Below are positions 52,458 to 61,701 of a stretch of 64,000 bases of DNA, piece after piece; within the stretch, counting starts at the first letter, position 1, and each line of letters opens with the position of its first letter. Origin of the DNA: Dyadobacter sp. CY261 (GTDB lineage: Bacteria; Bacteroidota; Bacteroidia; Cytophagales; Spirosomataceae); contig NZ_JAKCPW010000014.1 in the NCBI RefSeq assembly GCF_021440085.1, positions 1-64,000 on the forward strand, given 5' to 3'. Below the pieces are notes generated by a model. The model did not search any database, was not told the DNA's origin, and was given only the letters and a program-made list of their open reading frames with translations. The position numbers and the translations under genes are program-made.

Positions 52458-53381
52458 ATGCTGTCGTCATCGTCCGTCCGCTCTTACCTGCACCTGCATT
52501 TCCTGGTAATGATCTGGGGTTTTACGGCGATTGTAGGATTAATGGTCGCTATTTCGCCGGTTGCGTTGGTGTTATACCGAACTTTTTTTGCTGCGATTGG
52601 GCTCGGTGCGGTAATTTTGCTTCAAAGAAAGAGTTTCGCTGCAAACCGCCGCGATCTGGTCAAAATGGTGGCGGTGGGCTTCGTGTTGTCGGCGCATTGG
52701 ATGCTGTTTTTTGCTTCGGCAAGGGTTTCTACGGCATCGGTTTGCCTGGCAGGAATGGCTACGACCTCGCTCTGGACAAGTCTTTTAGAGCCATTGGTAA
52801 ACAAAAGAAAGGTTCGGCCACTGGAGGTTGGGCTGGGTATTCTCGCGTTCGCAGGGTTGTATGTGGTTTTTAAATTTGAATTTGATCATGCATTGGGTCT
52901 TATGCTAGCATTAGCCTCTGCGGCGCTTGCCGCAACATTTACAGTGGCCAATAGCAGGCTCGTGCAACGGATCGATGCTTATGTGATCACTTTTTTCGAA
53001 ATGGTGGGGGCGACACTATTCTCGCTCGTTTTTCTGGGTATTTCCGAATCCCGGAATTGGAACGGCGGTGCACCATTCGTCCCGGCATCGGGCGACTGGA
53101 TTTGGATTCTGTTCCTCGCATTCATTTGTACTGTTTACGCGAGCACCATGGCAACGCAGCTGATGAAGCAGTTTTCAGCGTACCTTATTAACCTGACTAT
53201 CAATCTGGAACCGGTTTATGGCATTGCGTTGGCGTTTTTTATATTCGGAGAGAAAGAGCGCATGACACAGGAATTCTATATGGGTACGCTACTGATTTTG
53301 CTGGCCGTGTTACTATACCCGCTGCTCACAAGTACCATACTGAAAAAGAATAACCGTAAGATAATTGAGGCCGGTAAATAG
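52458..53381 (+). CDS. EamA/DMT-family transporter
   Basis: This 307-residue protein has ten membrane segments in two EamA repeats (residues ~8-140 and ~150-290). The repeats include MIWGFTAIVGLMVAISPVAL and, in the second half, EPVYGIALAFFIFGEKERM. It exports or imports a small metabolite of unknown nature. It sits directly between the Lpt permease and the glycan cluster. Confidence 0.9.
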   Translation: MLSSSSVRSYLHLHFLVMIWGFTAIVGLMVAISPVALVLYRTFFAAIGLGAVILLQRKSFAANRRDLVKMVAVGFVLSAHWMLFFASARVSTASVCLAGMATTSLWTSLLEPLVNKRKVRPLEVGLGILAFAGLYVVFKFEFDHALGLMLALASAALAATFTVANSRLVQRIDAYVITFFEMVGATLFSLVFLGISESRNWNGGAPFVPASGDWIWILFLAFICTVYASTMATQLMKQFSAYLINLTINLEPVYGIALAFFIFGEKERMTQEFYMGTLLILLAVLLYPLLTSTILKKNNRKIIEAGK

Positions 53382-53434
53382 GTCTTTATCGGCCGGCCGG
53401 CGATATGAAAAGGAGCATATTAACTTATTACTGC

Positions 53435-53442
53435 TATTTTTG
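53435..53442 (+). promoter_or_regulatory. -7 promoter element in front of the glycan cluster
   Basis: TATTTTTG matches TAnnTTTG and lies 24 bases before the ATG of the first GT2 gene. It suggests that the glycan genes from 53467 have their own promoter. Confidence 0.55.
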
Positions 53443-53466
53443 TCGATACAACCAACAGGGTGACAT

Positions 53467-54417
53467 ATGAATCCAGCTCGTTTACTTTTAGTTATACCAT
53501 GCTACAATGAGGAAGCGATCTTGTTTCGGACGTATGCTAAATTAAACACCTACTACAACGGCATCAAAGAGCAGGGCCTCATTGCGGAGGACAGTCGCAT
53601 CTGCTTTGTGAACGATGGGAGCCGGGATAAGACCTGGACGATCATTGAGGGCCTTTGCAGCCAGGACAGTCAAGTAATAGGAGTGGGGCTTTCCCGGAAT
53701 TTCGGTCATCAGAGCGCGATCATGGCAGGTTTAGAAAAGCATGTCGATGATTTCGACTGCTTTATCACCATCGACGCCGACCTGCAAGATGATATCAATG
53801 CCATCACAGCCATGATCGAAAAGCACCGCGAGGGGGCAATGGTCGTGTACGGTGTCCGCAGCGACCGGCGCTCAGATACCTGGTTTAAGCGATTTACAGC
53901 CGAAGGGTTTTATGTATTAATGCAAAAAATGGGTGTTCCGGTGGTATTCAACCACGCCGACTTCCGTTTGATGGACCAGCGTGTGCTCAAAGAGCTGGGC
54001 AACTTTCGCGAAATCAACATGTTCCTTCGGGGCATTGTGCCACTCATTGGTTTCAAAAATGAAAAGGTATTTTACAGTCGTCTCGAACGTGAAGCGGGTG
54101 AAACGAAATACCCATTGAGCAAAATGTTGCTCTTTGCCTGGAATGGCATTACCTCTTTTTCGACATTTCCTATGCGGCTGGTGCTGTATTTCGGTTTTGC
54201 CAATTTTTTTATCGCGATGCTCATCGTAACCTATATCCTTTTTTCCTTCCTGATCGGTCACACCGTGGCGGGCTGGACGTCGACCATGTTACCGCTCACA
54301 TTTTTCAGCGGTTTCAACATGATGGCACTTGGCCTGATCGGTGAATACATCGGTAAGATTTATGAAGAAGTGAAAGGCCGTCCCCGCTATATCATAGAAA
54401 AAATTGTAAATGAATAA
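53467..54417 (+). CDS. Family 2 glycosyltransferase, GtrB/DPM1-like
   Basis: This 316-residue protein transfers a sugar from a nucleotide donor to a polyprenyl phosphate at the inner membrane. The GT2 domain starts LLLVIPCYNEEAILFRTYAK and has the donor motif CFITIDADLQDD. Two C-terminal membrane segments follow (FGFANFFIAMLIVTYILFSF and TFFSGFNMMALGLIGEYIGK), the GtrB/ArnC plan. It overlaps the next gene by 8 bases. The polyprenyl-linked sugar would feed the membrane proteins encoded downstream. Confidence 0.93.
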   Translation: MNPARLLLVIPCYNEEAILFRTYAKLNTYYNGIKEQGLIAEDSRICFVNDGSRDKTWTIIEGLCSQDSQVIGVGLSRNFGHQSAIMAGLEKHVDDFDCFITIDADLQDDINAITAMIEKHREGAMVVYGVRSDRRSDTWFKRFTAEGFYVLMQKMGVPVVFNHADFRLMDQRVLKELGNFREINMFLRGIVPLIGFKNEKVFYSRLEREAGETKYPLSKMLLFAWNGITSFSTFPMRLVLYFGFANFFIAMLIVTYILFSFLIGHTVAGWTSTMLPLTFFSGFNMMALGLIGEYIGKIYEEVKGRPRYIIEKIVNE

Positions 54418-55846
54418 ATTTTATAGAAAATACCGGGTTGTTGGCAATTGGATCAATATTCTCCTGATGCTGACCGTACTGGTGCCATTGCTGGCGCTTT
54501 CGTACTTCAACCACCCGTCGCCAGCGGATGATTTCTGCTATATTTTTACTGTCTTCAAAATAGGCTGGTTTGAGGCCATGAAGCTGTATTATACAGAATG
54601 GACCGGTCGCTATTTCGGCATCTTTCTAAATCATACGAGCCCATTGCTTTTCCACTCCATCATTGGTTTTAAAATATTGCCGGTCATCTTACTTTCTGGG
54701 ATGGTGTTTGCATTGTACAGCTTGTTTCGGCATCTCACGCCTACATTGTCAAGACTGGCGCATGTGGGCTTCGCGGGCATTGTTTTCTTTTTATACATTC
54801 TTAAAATGATGAGCATTTCGGAGGCATTCTACTGGATGGCTGCTTTCGTGACTTATACGGTTCCGAATATCCTCACATTGCTCTGGATCGTGCTTGTGCT
54901 ACGCTGGTACCGGCAGGATACCCAGCCTGCTAAACTGTTCGTGGGGGCGCTTTCGGGCTTTTTGATATTCGCGGTGATCGGTAGCAGTGAAACCAACTTG
55001 CTTGTAATGGTGCTGTTGGTAGGGGCGTGGCTGGCGTACAGGGTAATTTTTCACAGGAAAGTCGATGCGTTTATGGTTGCGATGCTGATCGTCACCGGCG
55101 CTTCCTGTTACTTCTATTTTGCCTCTCCCGGAAATGCAGCCCGAATTGGCGGAAACCCGTTGGGTGGCAACGTCCCGTTTTCAGTGATTTCTTCATTTAA
55201 AAAGCTCGCTTACCTCGGTTACGACTGGGTTTTCAGAACGCCGCTGGTGTTATTTACGCTGGCATGGCTGTTTGTTCTGTCACGTTTGTCGGAAGGTGCC
55301 CGTAATTACTTTTCAATCCCCGTTTGGTATGCCATGCTGCTGTTTATTGGGGTATTGTCAGCGCAATTGTTCCCTTCCTATTATGGTGTTGGAATAGAGC
55401 CTACGCCGCGTGTGATCAACTGCGTCTACTTCTTCTTCCTGATTGGCTGGTTTTATATCATCGGCGTCATTTTCCATTACATCCGAAAAAGAAAAGTAAC
55501 CGGATTTTACTTCACCACACCTCGCTATGGCATCGTATACGTGCTGCTGCTGGCGTCGGTGGGACTGGCGTTTTTTCGGAGCAGCAATGTAAAAATGATC
55601 TACTCTGATTTGCTGAAAGGCAAAGCAGCTGCATTCGACAAGGAGATGTATCAGCGTTACGCATTGATTAAGAATTCGCAGGAGGACATTCTGTACCTGC
55701 CGCCCGTCCGCTCAAAACCGATGTCTATTTTCCTAGACGACGACATCAAAACTGACCGAAACCACTGGTGGAACAAGTGTACAGCAGGCTATTTTGGCAA
55801 GGAAGCCATTTACATGAAAGATACCGAAGGTGAACAACAGCAATAA
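54410..55846 (+). CDS. Multi-pass membrane protein, DUF6056-like
   Basis: This 478-residue protein has about eleven membrane segments. The first periplasmic loop carries HPSPADDFCYI and YTEWTGRYFG, an Asp-Asp pair after segment one as in GT-C glycosyltransferases and the DUF6056 group. Overlap with the GT2 gene before it (8 bases) and the next gene (17 bases) shows tight coupling. I infer a polyprenyl-sugar-using glycosyltransferase. Confidence 0.8.
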   Translation: MNKFYRKYRVVGNWINILLMLTVLVPLLALSYFNHPSPADDFCYIFTVFKIGWFEAMKLYYTEWTGRYFGIFLNHTSPLLFHSIIGFKILPVILLSGMVFALYSLFRHLTPTLSRLAHVGFAGIVFFLYILKMMSISEAFYWMAAFVTYTVPNILTLLWIVLVLRWYRQDTQPAKLFVGALSGFLIFAVIGSSETNLLVMVLLVGAWLAYRVIFHRKVDAFMVAMLIVTGASCYFYFASPGNAARIGGNPLGGNVPFSVISSFKKLAYLGYDWVFRTPLVLFTLAWLFVLSRLSEGARNYFSIPVWYAMLLFIGVLSAQLFPSYYGVGIEPTPRVINCVYFFFLIGWFYIIGVIFHYIRKRKVTGFYFTTPRYGIVYVLLLASVGLAFFRSSNVKMIYSDLLKGKAAAFDKEMYQRYALIKNSQEDILYLPPVRSKPMSIFLDDDIKTDRNHWWNKCTAGYFGKEAIYMKDTEGEQQQ

Positions 55847-57527
55847 AAAGCCGCTCCTCTTTCTGGTCCTGGTGTTGCCCGTCGTGGTTTGGATTGCTGT
55901 GATCCTCTACTATTCGGTGAACCTGCCCTGGTACGACGATTTCGATCCGTTTCCCGATTTCCTGCACAAATGGATCACCAGTGACTCATTACCTGAACGT
56001 CTGACACTCCTATTTCAGCCCAATAATGAGCACCGGATGGTGATTGGCAAATTGGCTACATTGGGTTACTACTGGGTTACGGGGCATCTCAATTTTACAT
56101 TCCTGCACGTTGGCGCGGCGCTTTTTACATTAGGTACGCTGGTGATCTTTTGGCGCGCGTTCAAACGCTCGAATCTCAATGCATGGTATTTTCTACCAGT
56201 CCCGTTTTTGCTTTTTCAGCTTCAATACCACCTGATTTTTCTTTGGGCGATATGCGGCTGGCAACATCAGCCGGTGGTCTTCTTCGTGGTGCTATCCATG
56301 TTTTTGCTCTCGGGAAGGCGTTTCACAGGCGCATTGGTTGCCGGTGTTTGTGCGACGTACGCCATGAGCAGTGGGATATTTGTCTGGCCTGCCGGTGTAG
56401 CAGTGCTATTATTGAGGTCTCAGTATAAGCAACTGGTTGCATGGATTTTGGTAGGTGCAGTCGCGGTAGGATTGTATTTCCACGGCCTTTCGGCGCAGGG
56501 TAACGAGTCAAGTTTAGCTTTTTTTACCAAATATCCGCATTTATCTGTGCTCGGCTTCTTTGCTTTTCTGGGAGGACTGTTCGACTTCTTTCCGGAGAAA
56601 AGCATTATTGTACGCTCTGCGTTACCGGTAGTGATGGCTTTCACTGCCATGATCTGGATCACGATCTGGCTGTGGCGACAGCTAGTGCCCTGGTTTAACA
56701 GGACATTCGGCGGATACAAAAGGCCTGCCGGGTCAGTTGATGCCGGAAGCATGAACAATCTCGAAGCTTTCCTGTTGGGCATCCTGAGTTTTTTGCTTGT
56801 CGAAGCATTGGTGATCGGATTGCTGCGGCCGCGTTTCGGCTTTTTTGTGATGATTGTGAGTAATTACAAAATTTACCCAGCCTTATTTCTGGTCGTTACT
56901 TATTTGACTTTCATTGTTTCAACCCAAAATGAAAATCTGCGGAAGCGCGCATTGCAATTAGCCGCGTTGGGGGGGCTTGTCATCTGGGGTGTTTCTATTT
57001 ACTCGTATTTACCGGTCATTTCCGAACGCCGCAAATATTACATGGTGAACGGCTACAACCAGGAACACAATGGTTTCGGACTGGGACACGTGCCTTACTC
57101 GGAAGGCGCGCGATACGTGGATAATGTGATGAAATACCTGGTTAAAACAGGTGTTTACAGTTATCCAAGAGAAGGAAATGAGCTCGGCCGCCAGGTTCAT
57201 GCGCTTACGACCGCATTCCCGGTGGAGCGGCAAGTGACTGTCGTACATCGCGAAAAGGGCATTTACATCAACGATCCGGAAGGAACGATTTCGCCTGTAC
57301 GCACGAATGGTGAATATGCATTCGTACGCGATGCCCGGCGTTTGTATTTCTTTAAAATGGAGCCGCACAAGTACACTAGCCGCAATTTCTTCAAACAATA
57401 CGATAAAGGTTTTGATATTGAAATACCACATTCATCGCTGTTGCCCGGCACATACGACCTTGGGATATTGAATGTGGAGGGAGCCGGTTTGAAAGGGGGC
57501 ATTCTTGGAAAAGTGACAATACCTTAA
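55830..57527 (+). CDS. Multi-pass membrane protein, probable GT-C type transferase
   Basis: This 565-residue protein uses a GTG start inside the preceding gene. It has roughly eleven membrane segments and a C-terminal soluble domain of about 160 residues. The loop after segment one has LPWYDDFDPF, followed by NNEHRMVIGKL. The Asp-Asp and His-Arg pair is the pattern of membrane sugar transferases. I recognise no named family. It is probably the second acceptor-side enzyme of the glycan cluster. Confidence 0.78.
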   Translation: MNNSNKKPLLFLVLVLPVVVWIAVILYYSVNLPWYDDFDPFPDFLHKWITSDSLPERLTLLFQPNNEHRMVIGKLATLGYYWVTGHLNFTFLHVGAALFTLGTLVIFWRAFKRSNLNAWYFLPVPFLLFQLQYHLIFLWAICGWQHQPVVFFVVLSMFLLSGRRFTGALVAGVCATYAMSSGIFVWPAGVAVLLLRSQYKQLVAWILVGAVAVGLYFHGLSAQGNESSLAFFTKYPHLSVLGFFAFLGGLFDFFPEKSIIVRSALPVVMAFTAMIWITIWLWRQLVPWFNRTFGGYKRPAGSVDAGSMNNLEAFLLGILSFLLVEALVIGLLRPRFGFFVMIVSNYKIYPALFLVVTYLTFIVSTQNENLRKRALQLAALGGLVIWGVSIYSYLPVISERRKYYMVNGYNQEHNGFGLGHVPYSEGARYVDNVMKYLVKTGVYSYPREGNELGRQVHALTTAFPVERQVTVVHREKGIYINDPEGTISPVRTNGEYAFVRDARRLYFFKMEPHKYTSRNFFKQYDKGFDIEIPHSSLLPGTYDLGILNVEGAGLKGGILGKVTIP

Positions 57528-57561
57528 ATAACAGAATGTTTCGATAATGCACCGAAAGGTG

Positions 57562-57569
57562 TATTTTTG
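57562..57569 (+). promoter_or_regulatory. -7 promoter element before the second GT2 gene
   Basis: TATTTTTG matches TAnnTTTG, 30 bases before the TTG codon at 57600. Transcription starting near 57575 would exclude the longer frame from 57567 and supports the TTG start. Confidence 0.5.
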
Positions 57570-57599
57570 CCAGCATTGGTCATTGATAAACTTAGCATA

Positions 57600-58544
57600 T
57601 TGAAAACTCCTCAAATTTCCATTGTCGCGCCGCTGTATAATGAATCTGAGACATTCCCACTGCTGGTACAACGTATCAATGCATTGATGGACGCCAGTCC
57701 GCTGTCGATTGAGGTGGTATTGATCGACGATGGAAGTAAGGATGATACTGCGCTTAAAGTGAGGCAAATAGCGCTGACTGACGAGCGTTATCATGGCGTT
57801 TTTCTTTCGCGTAACCACGGTCACCAGCTTGCATTGACGGCCGGAATTTCGGCTGCCCGTGGCACCGAGGCGCTATTTGTGATCGACGGTGACTTGCAGG
57901 ATCCGCCGGAGCTCTTGCCGGAATTTTACAAATTGTTGCAGGAAGGTAACGATGTGGTTTACGCCGTTCGCAAGAAAAGGAAAGAGGGTTTTATAAAAAA
58001 AATGGGTTACTATTGGTTCTACCGCATTTTACGCTCCATTTCCTATGTAGATATCCCGCTCGACAGTGGCGATTTCGCACTGATCAGCCGGCGGGTGGTG
58101 AATGTACTGAACAAAATGCCTGAGGAAAGCCGCTATCTGCGTGGAATGCGTTCCTGGATTGGTTTCAAACAGATCGGCTATGAATACGAGCGCGATGCAC
58201 GTGCGGCCGGGGAGTCTAAATACTCTTTCAAACAGCTTTTTGCGCTTGCTTACAACGGTATTTTTAATTTCAGCGAGTTCCCGATCAAGTTTATGAGCCG
58301 CGTCGGTATGATGGCCATTATTATATCGCTGATATACTTTGCAACGGTGGTAATTAAAAAGCTATTTTTTACCCACGTTATTGAGGGCTTTGCGGCCCTG
58401 CTCTTTGTGATTATTCTGTTCAGTGGTGTGCAGTTGCTGGCGCTGGGCATTATTGGAGAATATGTGCTCCGGATTTTTTTTCAATCCAAAAACCGTCCCC
58501 TGTTTATTATCAAGGAAGAAATAGTCAACCGGGAGTACATTTGA
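57600..58544 (+). CDS. Second family 2 glycosyltransferase, GtrB-like
   Basis: This has 314 residues from a TTG start (KTPQISIVAPLYNESETFPL). The donor motif is ALFVIDGDLQDPPELL, followed by DVVYAVRKKRKEG. Two C-terminal membrane segments end the protein, as in GtrB. It shares its plan with the GT2 at 53467 but is clearly diverged, so the two probably handle different sugars. The MBOAT gene starts 4 bases after its stop. Confidence 0.93.
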   Translation: MKTPQISIVAPLYNESETFPLLVQRINALMDASPLSIEVVLIDDGSKDDTALKVRQIALTDERYHGVFLSRNHGHQLALTAGISAARGTEALFVIDGDLQDPPELLPEFYKLLQEGNDVVYAVRKKRKEGFIKKMGYYWFYRILRSISYVDIPLDSGDFALISRRVVNVLNKMPEESRYLRGMRSWIGFKQIGYEYERDARAAGESKYSFKQLFALAYNGIFNFSEFPIKFMSRVGMMAIIISLIYFATVVIKKLFFTHVIEGFAALLFVIILFSGVQLLALGIIGEYVLRIFFQSKNRPLFIIKEEIVNREYI

Positions 58545-58548
58545 CCTG

Positions 58549-60018
58549 ATGGATTTTCATTCGATTCAATTTGCAGTTTTCTTTATAGTAGTCACGCTGG
58601 CCTATTTCAGCCTGTCATGGACTGGCCGTTGGGTGCTTTTGCTCCTCACCAGCTGCTATTTTTATATGGTTTTCAAACCGGTCTTCATCCTGATCCTGTT
58701 TGGTACCATTATTATCGATTACTATGCCGGGATTTGGATTGAAAAGTCGCAGGAACAGAAACAGAGGAAACTGCTGCTCGTTATCAGCCTGATCTCCAAC
58801 ATCGGCATTCTCGCATTCTTTAAATACTATGATTTTGTGCAGGATTCGGTGAATACGATTCTCACCAACCTGCATTTAAGACCTGCATTCCCCGCATTCA
58901 CACGCCTCATTCCCGGCCCGATCGCGGAATGGATGACTACTGGGAGTGGCAAATTGCTGTTACCCATTGGTTTATCTTTCCATACATTCCAGGCCATGAG
59001 TTACACGATTGAAGTGTATCGTGGTAATCAGAAAGCCGAAAGGCATTTCGGGATTTACGCGTTGTATGTGATGTTTTACCCGCAGCTCGTGGCGGGCCCG
59101 ATCGAACGGCCGCAGAATATGCTTTTCCAGTACCACTCGTTTTTTAAATACGATTTCGAGCAGGTAAAGGAAGGATTGATGCAAATGGCTTTCGGCTTCT
59201 TCAAGAAAATGGTGATCGCCGACCGCCTCGTTATGCTCGTGGATAATGCCTACAACGACCCGGCCGGGCATAATGGTTTGACCCTCGTTGTCGCCACTAT
59301 TTTCTTCGCATTCCAGATTTATTGCGACTTTTCGGGATACTCGGACATTGCCATTGGTGCTGCGCGCGTGATGGGTTTCACATTGATGGAAAACTTCAAG
59401 ACCCCCTACATTTCCAAATCCATTTCAGAGTTCTGGGGCAGATGGCACATTTCACTTTCGTCGTGGTTTAAAGACTATCTCTACATTCCCCTGGGAGGAA
59501 ACAGGAAGGGCGAATGGAGCAAATACCGAAACCAGTTTATTGTGTTCCTCGTGAGCGGGCTCTGGCACGGCGCGAGCTGGAACTACGTAATCTGGGGAGC
59601 ATTGCACGGTTTCTATCAGGTGGCGGCGTCTCTCCGCGACAAATGGCTGAAAAAAGCAGGGATCGAAATGCCTAAAAATGCGTTCATGAATGTCCTGAAT
59701 ACGGTTTTGACCTTTATACTAGTAACCATTACCTGGGTTTTCTTTCGCAACCATAAAGCGCCGGTTGGGCGGTCATTTCTAATTTTGCAAAAAATGGCTG
59801 GCTTCTCATTTTCCGAACCACTACAAACACCGTTGAACCATATAGAAATGTGGCTTTGTGTGGTACTGATCGTTTTCCTGCTGATCAAGGAGCACTATTA
59901 TCTGAAAATACCTACACGGAATACGACCGTATTTTTCATGTTATTCCCACTGATACTGCTTGCCAACTATCTGCTGGGCGTAGTTTCCGAAAACCAGTTC
60001 ATCTACTTCCAGTTTTAA
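58549..60018 (+). CDS. MBOAT-family O-acyltransferase (AlgI-like)
   Basis: This 489-residue multi-pass protein moves acyl groups, often acetyl, across or onto surface polymers. The AlgI/DltB pattern is present: FYPQLVAGPIERPQNM, FAFQIYCDFSGYSDIAIGAA, SEFWGRWHISLSSWFKDYLY, and the active His in SGLWHGASWNYVIWG. AlgI systems usually have a partner AlgJ/AlgX or SGNH hydrolase-like protein. None follows here. It probably decorates the glycan made by the cluster. Confidence 0.94.
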   Translation: MDFHSIQFAVFFIVVTLAYFSLSWTGRWVLLLLTSCYFYMVFKPVFILILFGTIIIDYYAGIWIEKSQEQKQRKLLLVISLISNIGILAFFKYYDFVQDSVNTILTNLHLRPAFPAFTRLIPGPIAEWMTTGSGKLLLPIGLSFHTFQAMSYTIEVYRGNQKAERHFGIYALYVMFYPQLVAGPIERPQNMLFQYHSFFKYDFEQVKEGLMQMAFGFFKKMVIADRLVMLVDNAYNDPAGHNGLTLVVATIFFAFQIYCDFSGYSDIAIGAARVMGFTLMENFKTPYISKSISEFWGRWHISLSSWFKDYLYIPLGGNRKGEWSKYRNQFIVFLVSGLWHGASWNYVIWGALHGFYQVAASLRDKWLKKAGIEMPKNAFMNVLNTVLTFILVTITWVFFRNHKAPVGRSFLILQKMAGFSFSEPLQTPLNHIEMWLCVVLIVFLLIKEHYYLKIPTRNTTVFFMLFPLILLANYLLGVVSENQFIYFQF

Positions 60019-60110
60019 AGGTGAAAGCAGCAAACATTTGCTCTTAATTATTTGTTACCATTTCTTGAAGGGCAACAGACGTTCTTATTACAGATTAAGT
60101 ATCAATTACA

Positions 60111-60491
60111 ATGTACGAAGTAACATCCGACAACAGGCTTAAAAGCCTGATCGTAGTAGGGGACCGCGTTTTGATCCGTCCCAAAAGTCCAAGCGATCGC
60201 ACTAACAGCGGTCTCTACCTGCCTCCAACCGTCACTGAAAAAGAACAGGTGCAAACCGGCTATGTGATCAAAGTAGGTCCGGGCTATCCCATTCCCGTGG
60301 CCGTGGAGGAGGAGCCCTGGAAAGAGACGGAGGAAAAAGTAAAATATATGCCTTTGCAATCAAAGGAAGGCGACCTGGCCATTTACCTTCAGCGCAACGC
60401 CATTGACCTCGAATACGACGGCCAGCAATACGTAATCGTCCCGCAATCGGCGATTTTGATGCTGGAACGGTCGGAAGATTTGTTTGAATGA
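60111..60491 (+). CDS. GroES-like co-chaperone, stand-alone
   Basis: This 126-residue protein resembles GroES: VGDRVLIRPKSPSDRTNSGL opens the barrel and mobile loop, with LYL in the place of the GroEL-contacting tripeptide. QVQTGYVIKVGPGYPIPV follows, and QYVIVPQSAILMLERSED closes it. About 25 extra residues (EEEPWKETEEKVKYMPLQSK) are inserted where GroES has its roof loop. No groEL is next to it. It may be a second, specialised co-chaperonin. Confidence 0.82.
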   Translation: MYEVTSDNRLKSLIVVGDRVLIRPKSPSDRTNSGLYLPPTVTEKEQVQTGYVIKVGPGYPIPVAVEEEPWKETEEKVKYMPLQSKEGDLAIYLQRNAIDLEYDGQQYVIVPQSAILMLERSEDLFE

Positions 60492-60497
60492 GGTTGA

Positions 60498-60639
60498 TGA
60501 CCGCTGACGGCCGACCGCGGACCGCCGATTGCAAACTTGTGACGGCGCTCGCAAAGAAAATGGCAGCAGACGGTCAATCGCAAGCCTGCCGCAACAAACT
60601 GACAAAAAGCGGCGGTCGGTGGTCGGCCGTCAGCGGTCA
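60498..60639. repeat. 142-bp element bounded by 30-bp inverted repeats
   Basis: The left arm (60498-60527, starting TGACCGCTGACGGCCGACC) and the right arm (60610-60639) are reverse complements apart from a few central mismatches. The inner 82 bases contain further partial complements (GCAAACTTGT near the left, ACAAACTGAC near the right). It fills the gap between the GroES-like and aldo/keto reductase genes. It looks like a MITE- or REP-type palindromic element. I see no target duplication. Confidence 0.75.
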
Positions 60640-60672
60640 AAAATCCCAATCGCCACAAAAACGTAACAACGC

Positions 60673-61701
60673 ATGAAATACAACTTTCTAGGCAACACCG
60701 GCGTACTCGTTTCCGAGCTTTGTTTCGGGACGATGACTTTTGGAGGGGATGGTTATTTTGAAGTGATTGGTAAGGTGCAGCAAGACGAGGGCATCGCGTT
60801 GGTGAAAACAGCGCTCGATGCAGGCATTAATTTCTTGGATACGGCCAATGTGTATTCCTATGGTAAATCAGAAGAGATACTGGGCCAGTCATTCAAGGCG
60901 CTCGGGGTGAAGCGAAGCGACGTGTTTATCGCTACCAAAGCTCGGGGCCGTATGGCATCGGGTGCCAACCAGGTAGGTCTGTCGCGCTTGCATATCATGG
61001 ATTCGGTGAATGAGAGCCTTTCGCGCCTTGCTACGGATCATATTGATCTGTTCTACATTCATGGCGTGGATGAGGAAACATCGCTTGATGAAACCATGCG
61101 CGGCCTGGAAGATGTCGTGCGATCGGGTAAGGTGCGTTACCTGGGCGTGAGCAACCACGCGGCTTGGCAGATCATGAAGGCGAATGGGATTGCTGAGAAA
61201 AATGGCTGGACGAAGTTTGTGGCTTGCCAACATTATTACACTATTGCAGGTCGTGATCTCGAACGGGAACTGATCCCGATGATGAGGGACCAGAACCTTG
61301 GATTAATGCCTTGGAGCCCCCTGGCGGGAGGTTTTCTGTCAGGCAAATACACGCGCAACAGCGAAACGACTGGGGAAAACCGACGCGATAATTTCGATTT
61401 TCCACCGGTTGATAAAGAAAAAGCATACGACATTATCGACGTTATCCAGCCCATTGCGCAAGCACGCAGCGTTTCGGTGGCGCAGATCGCCCTGGCCTGG
61501 CTGCTGCATCAGCAAAGTGTCACCAGTGTAATTATTGGTGCAAAGAAACCGGAACAGCTTGCCGATAACATCGCAGCTACTCATGTGGTGCTGACAGCGG
61601 AAGAGCTCGATCAATTGAACAAAATCAGCGCATTGAAACCCGAGTATCCGCAATGGATGATCGAGCGGCAGGCGCGTGAACGTATTCCGGGTAAGCCATG
61701 A
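60673..61701 (+). CDS. Aldo/keto reductase
   Basis: This 342-residue NADPH-dependent oxidoreductase has a TIM-barrel fold. The catalytic tetrad is complete: Asp56 and Tyr61 (LDTANVY), Lys89 (IATKA) and His130 (FYIHGVD). The C-terminal cofactor segment VIIGAKKPEQLADNIAA is present. It overlaps the deacetylase gene by 4 bases, so they are co-translated. The substrate is unknown. Confidence 0.95.
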   Translation: MKYNFLGNTGVLVSELCFGTMTFGGDGYFEVIGKVQQDEGIALVKTALDAGINFLDTANVYSYGKSEEILGQSFKALGVKRSDVFIATKARGRMASGANQVGLSRLHIMDSVNESLSRLATDHIDLFYIHGVDEETSLDETMRGLEDVVRSGKVRYLGVSNHAAWQIMKANGIAEKNGWTKFVACQHYYTIAGRDLERELIPMMRDQNLGLMPWSPLAGGFLSGKYTRNSETTGENRRDNFDFPPVDKEKAYDIIDVIQPIAQARSVSVAQIALAWLLHQQSVTSVIIGAKKPEQLADNIAATHVVLTAEELDQLNKISALKPEYPQWMIERQARERIPGKP

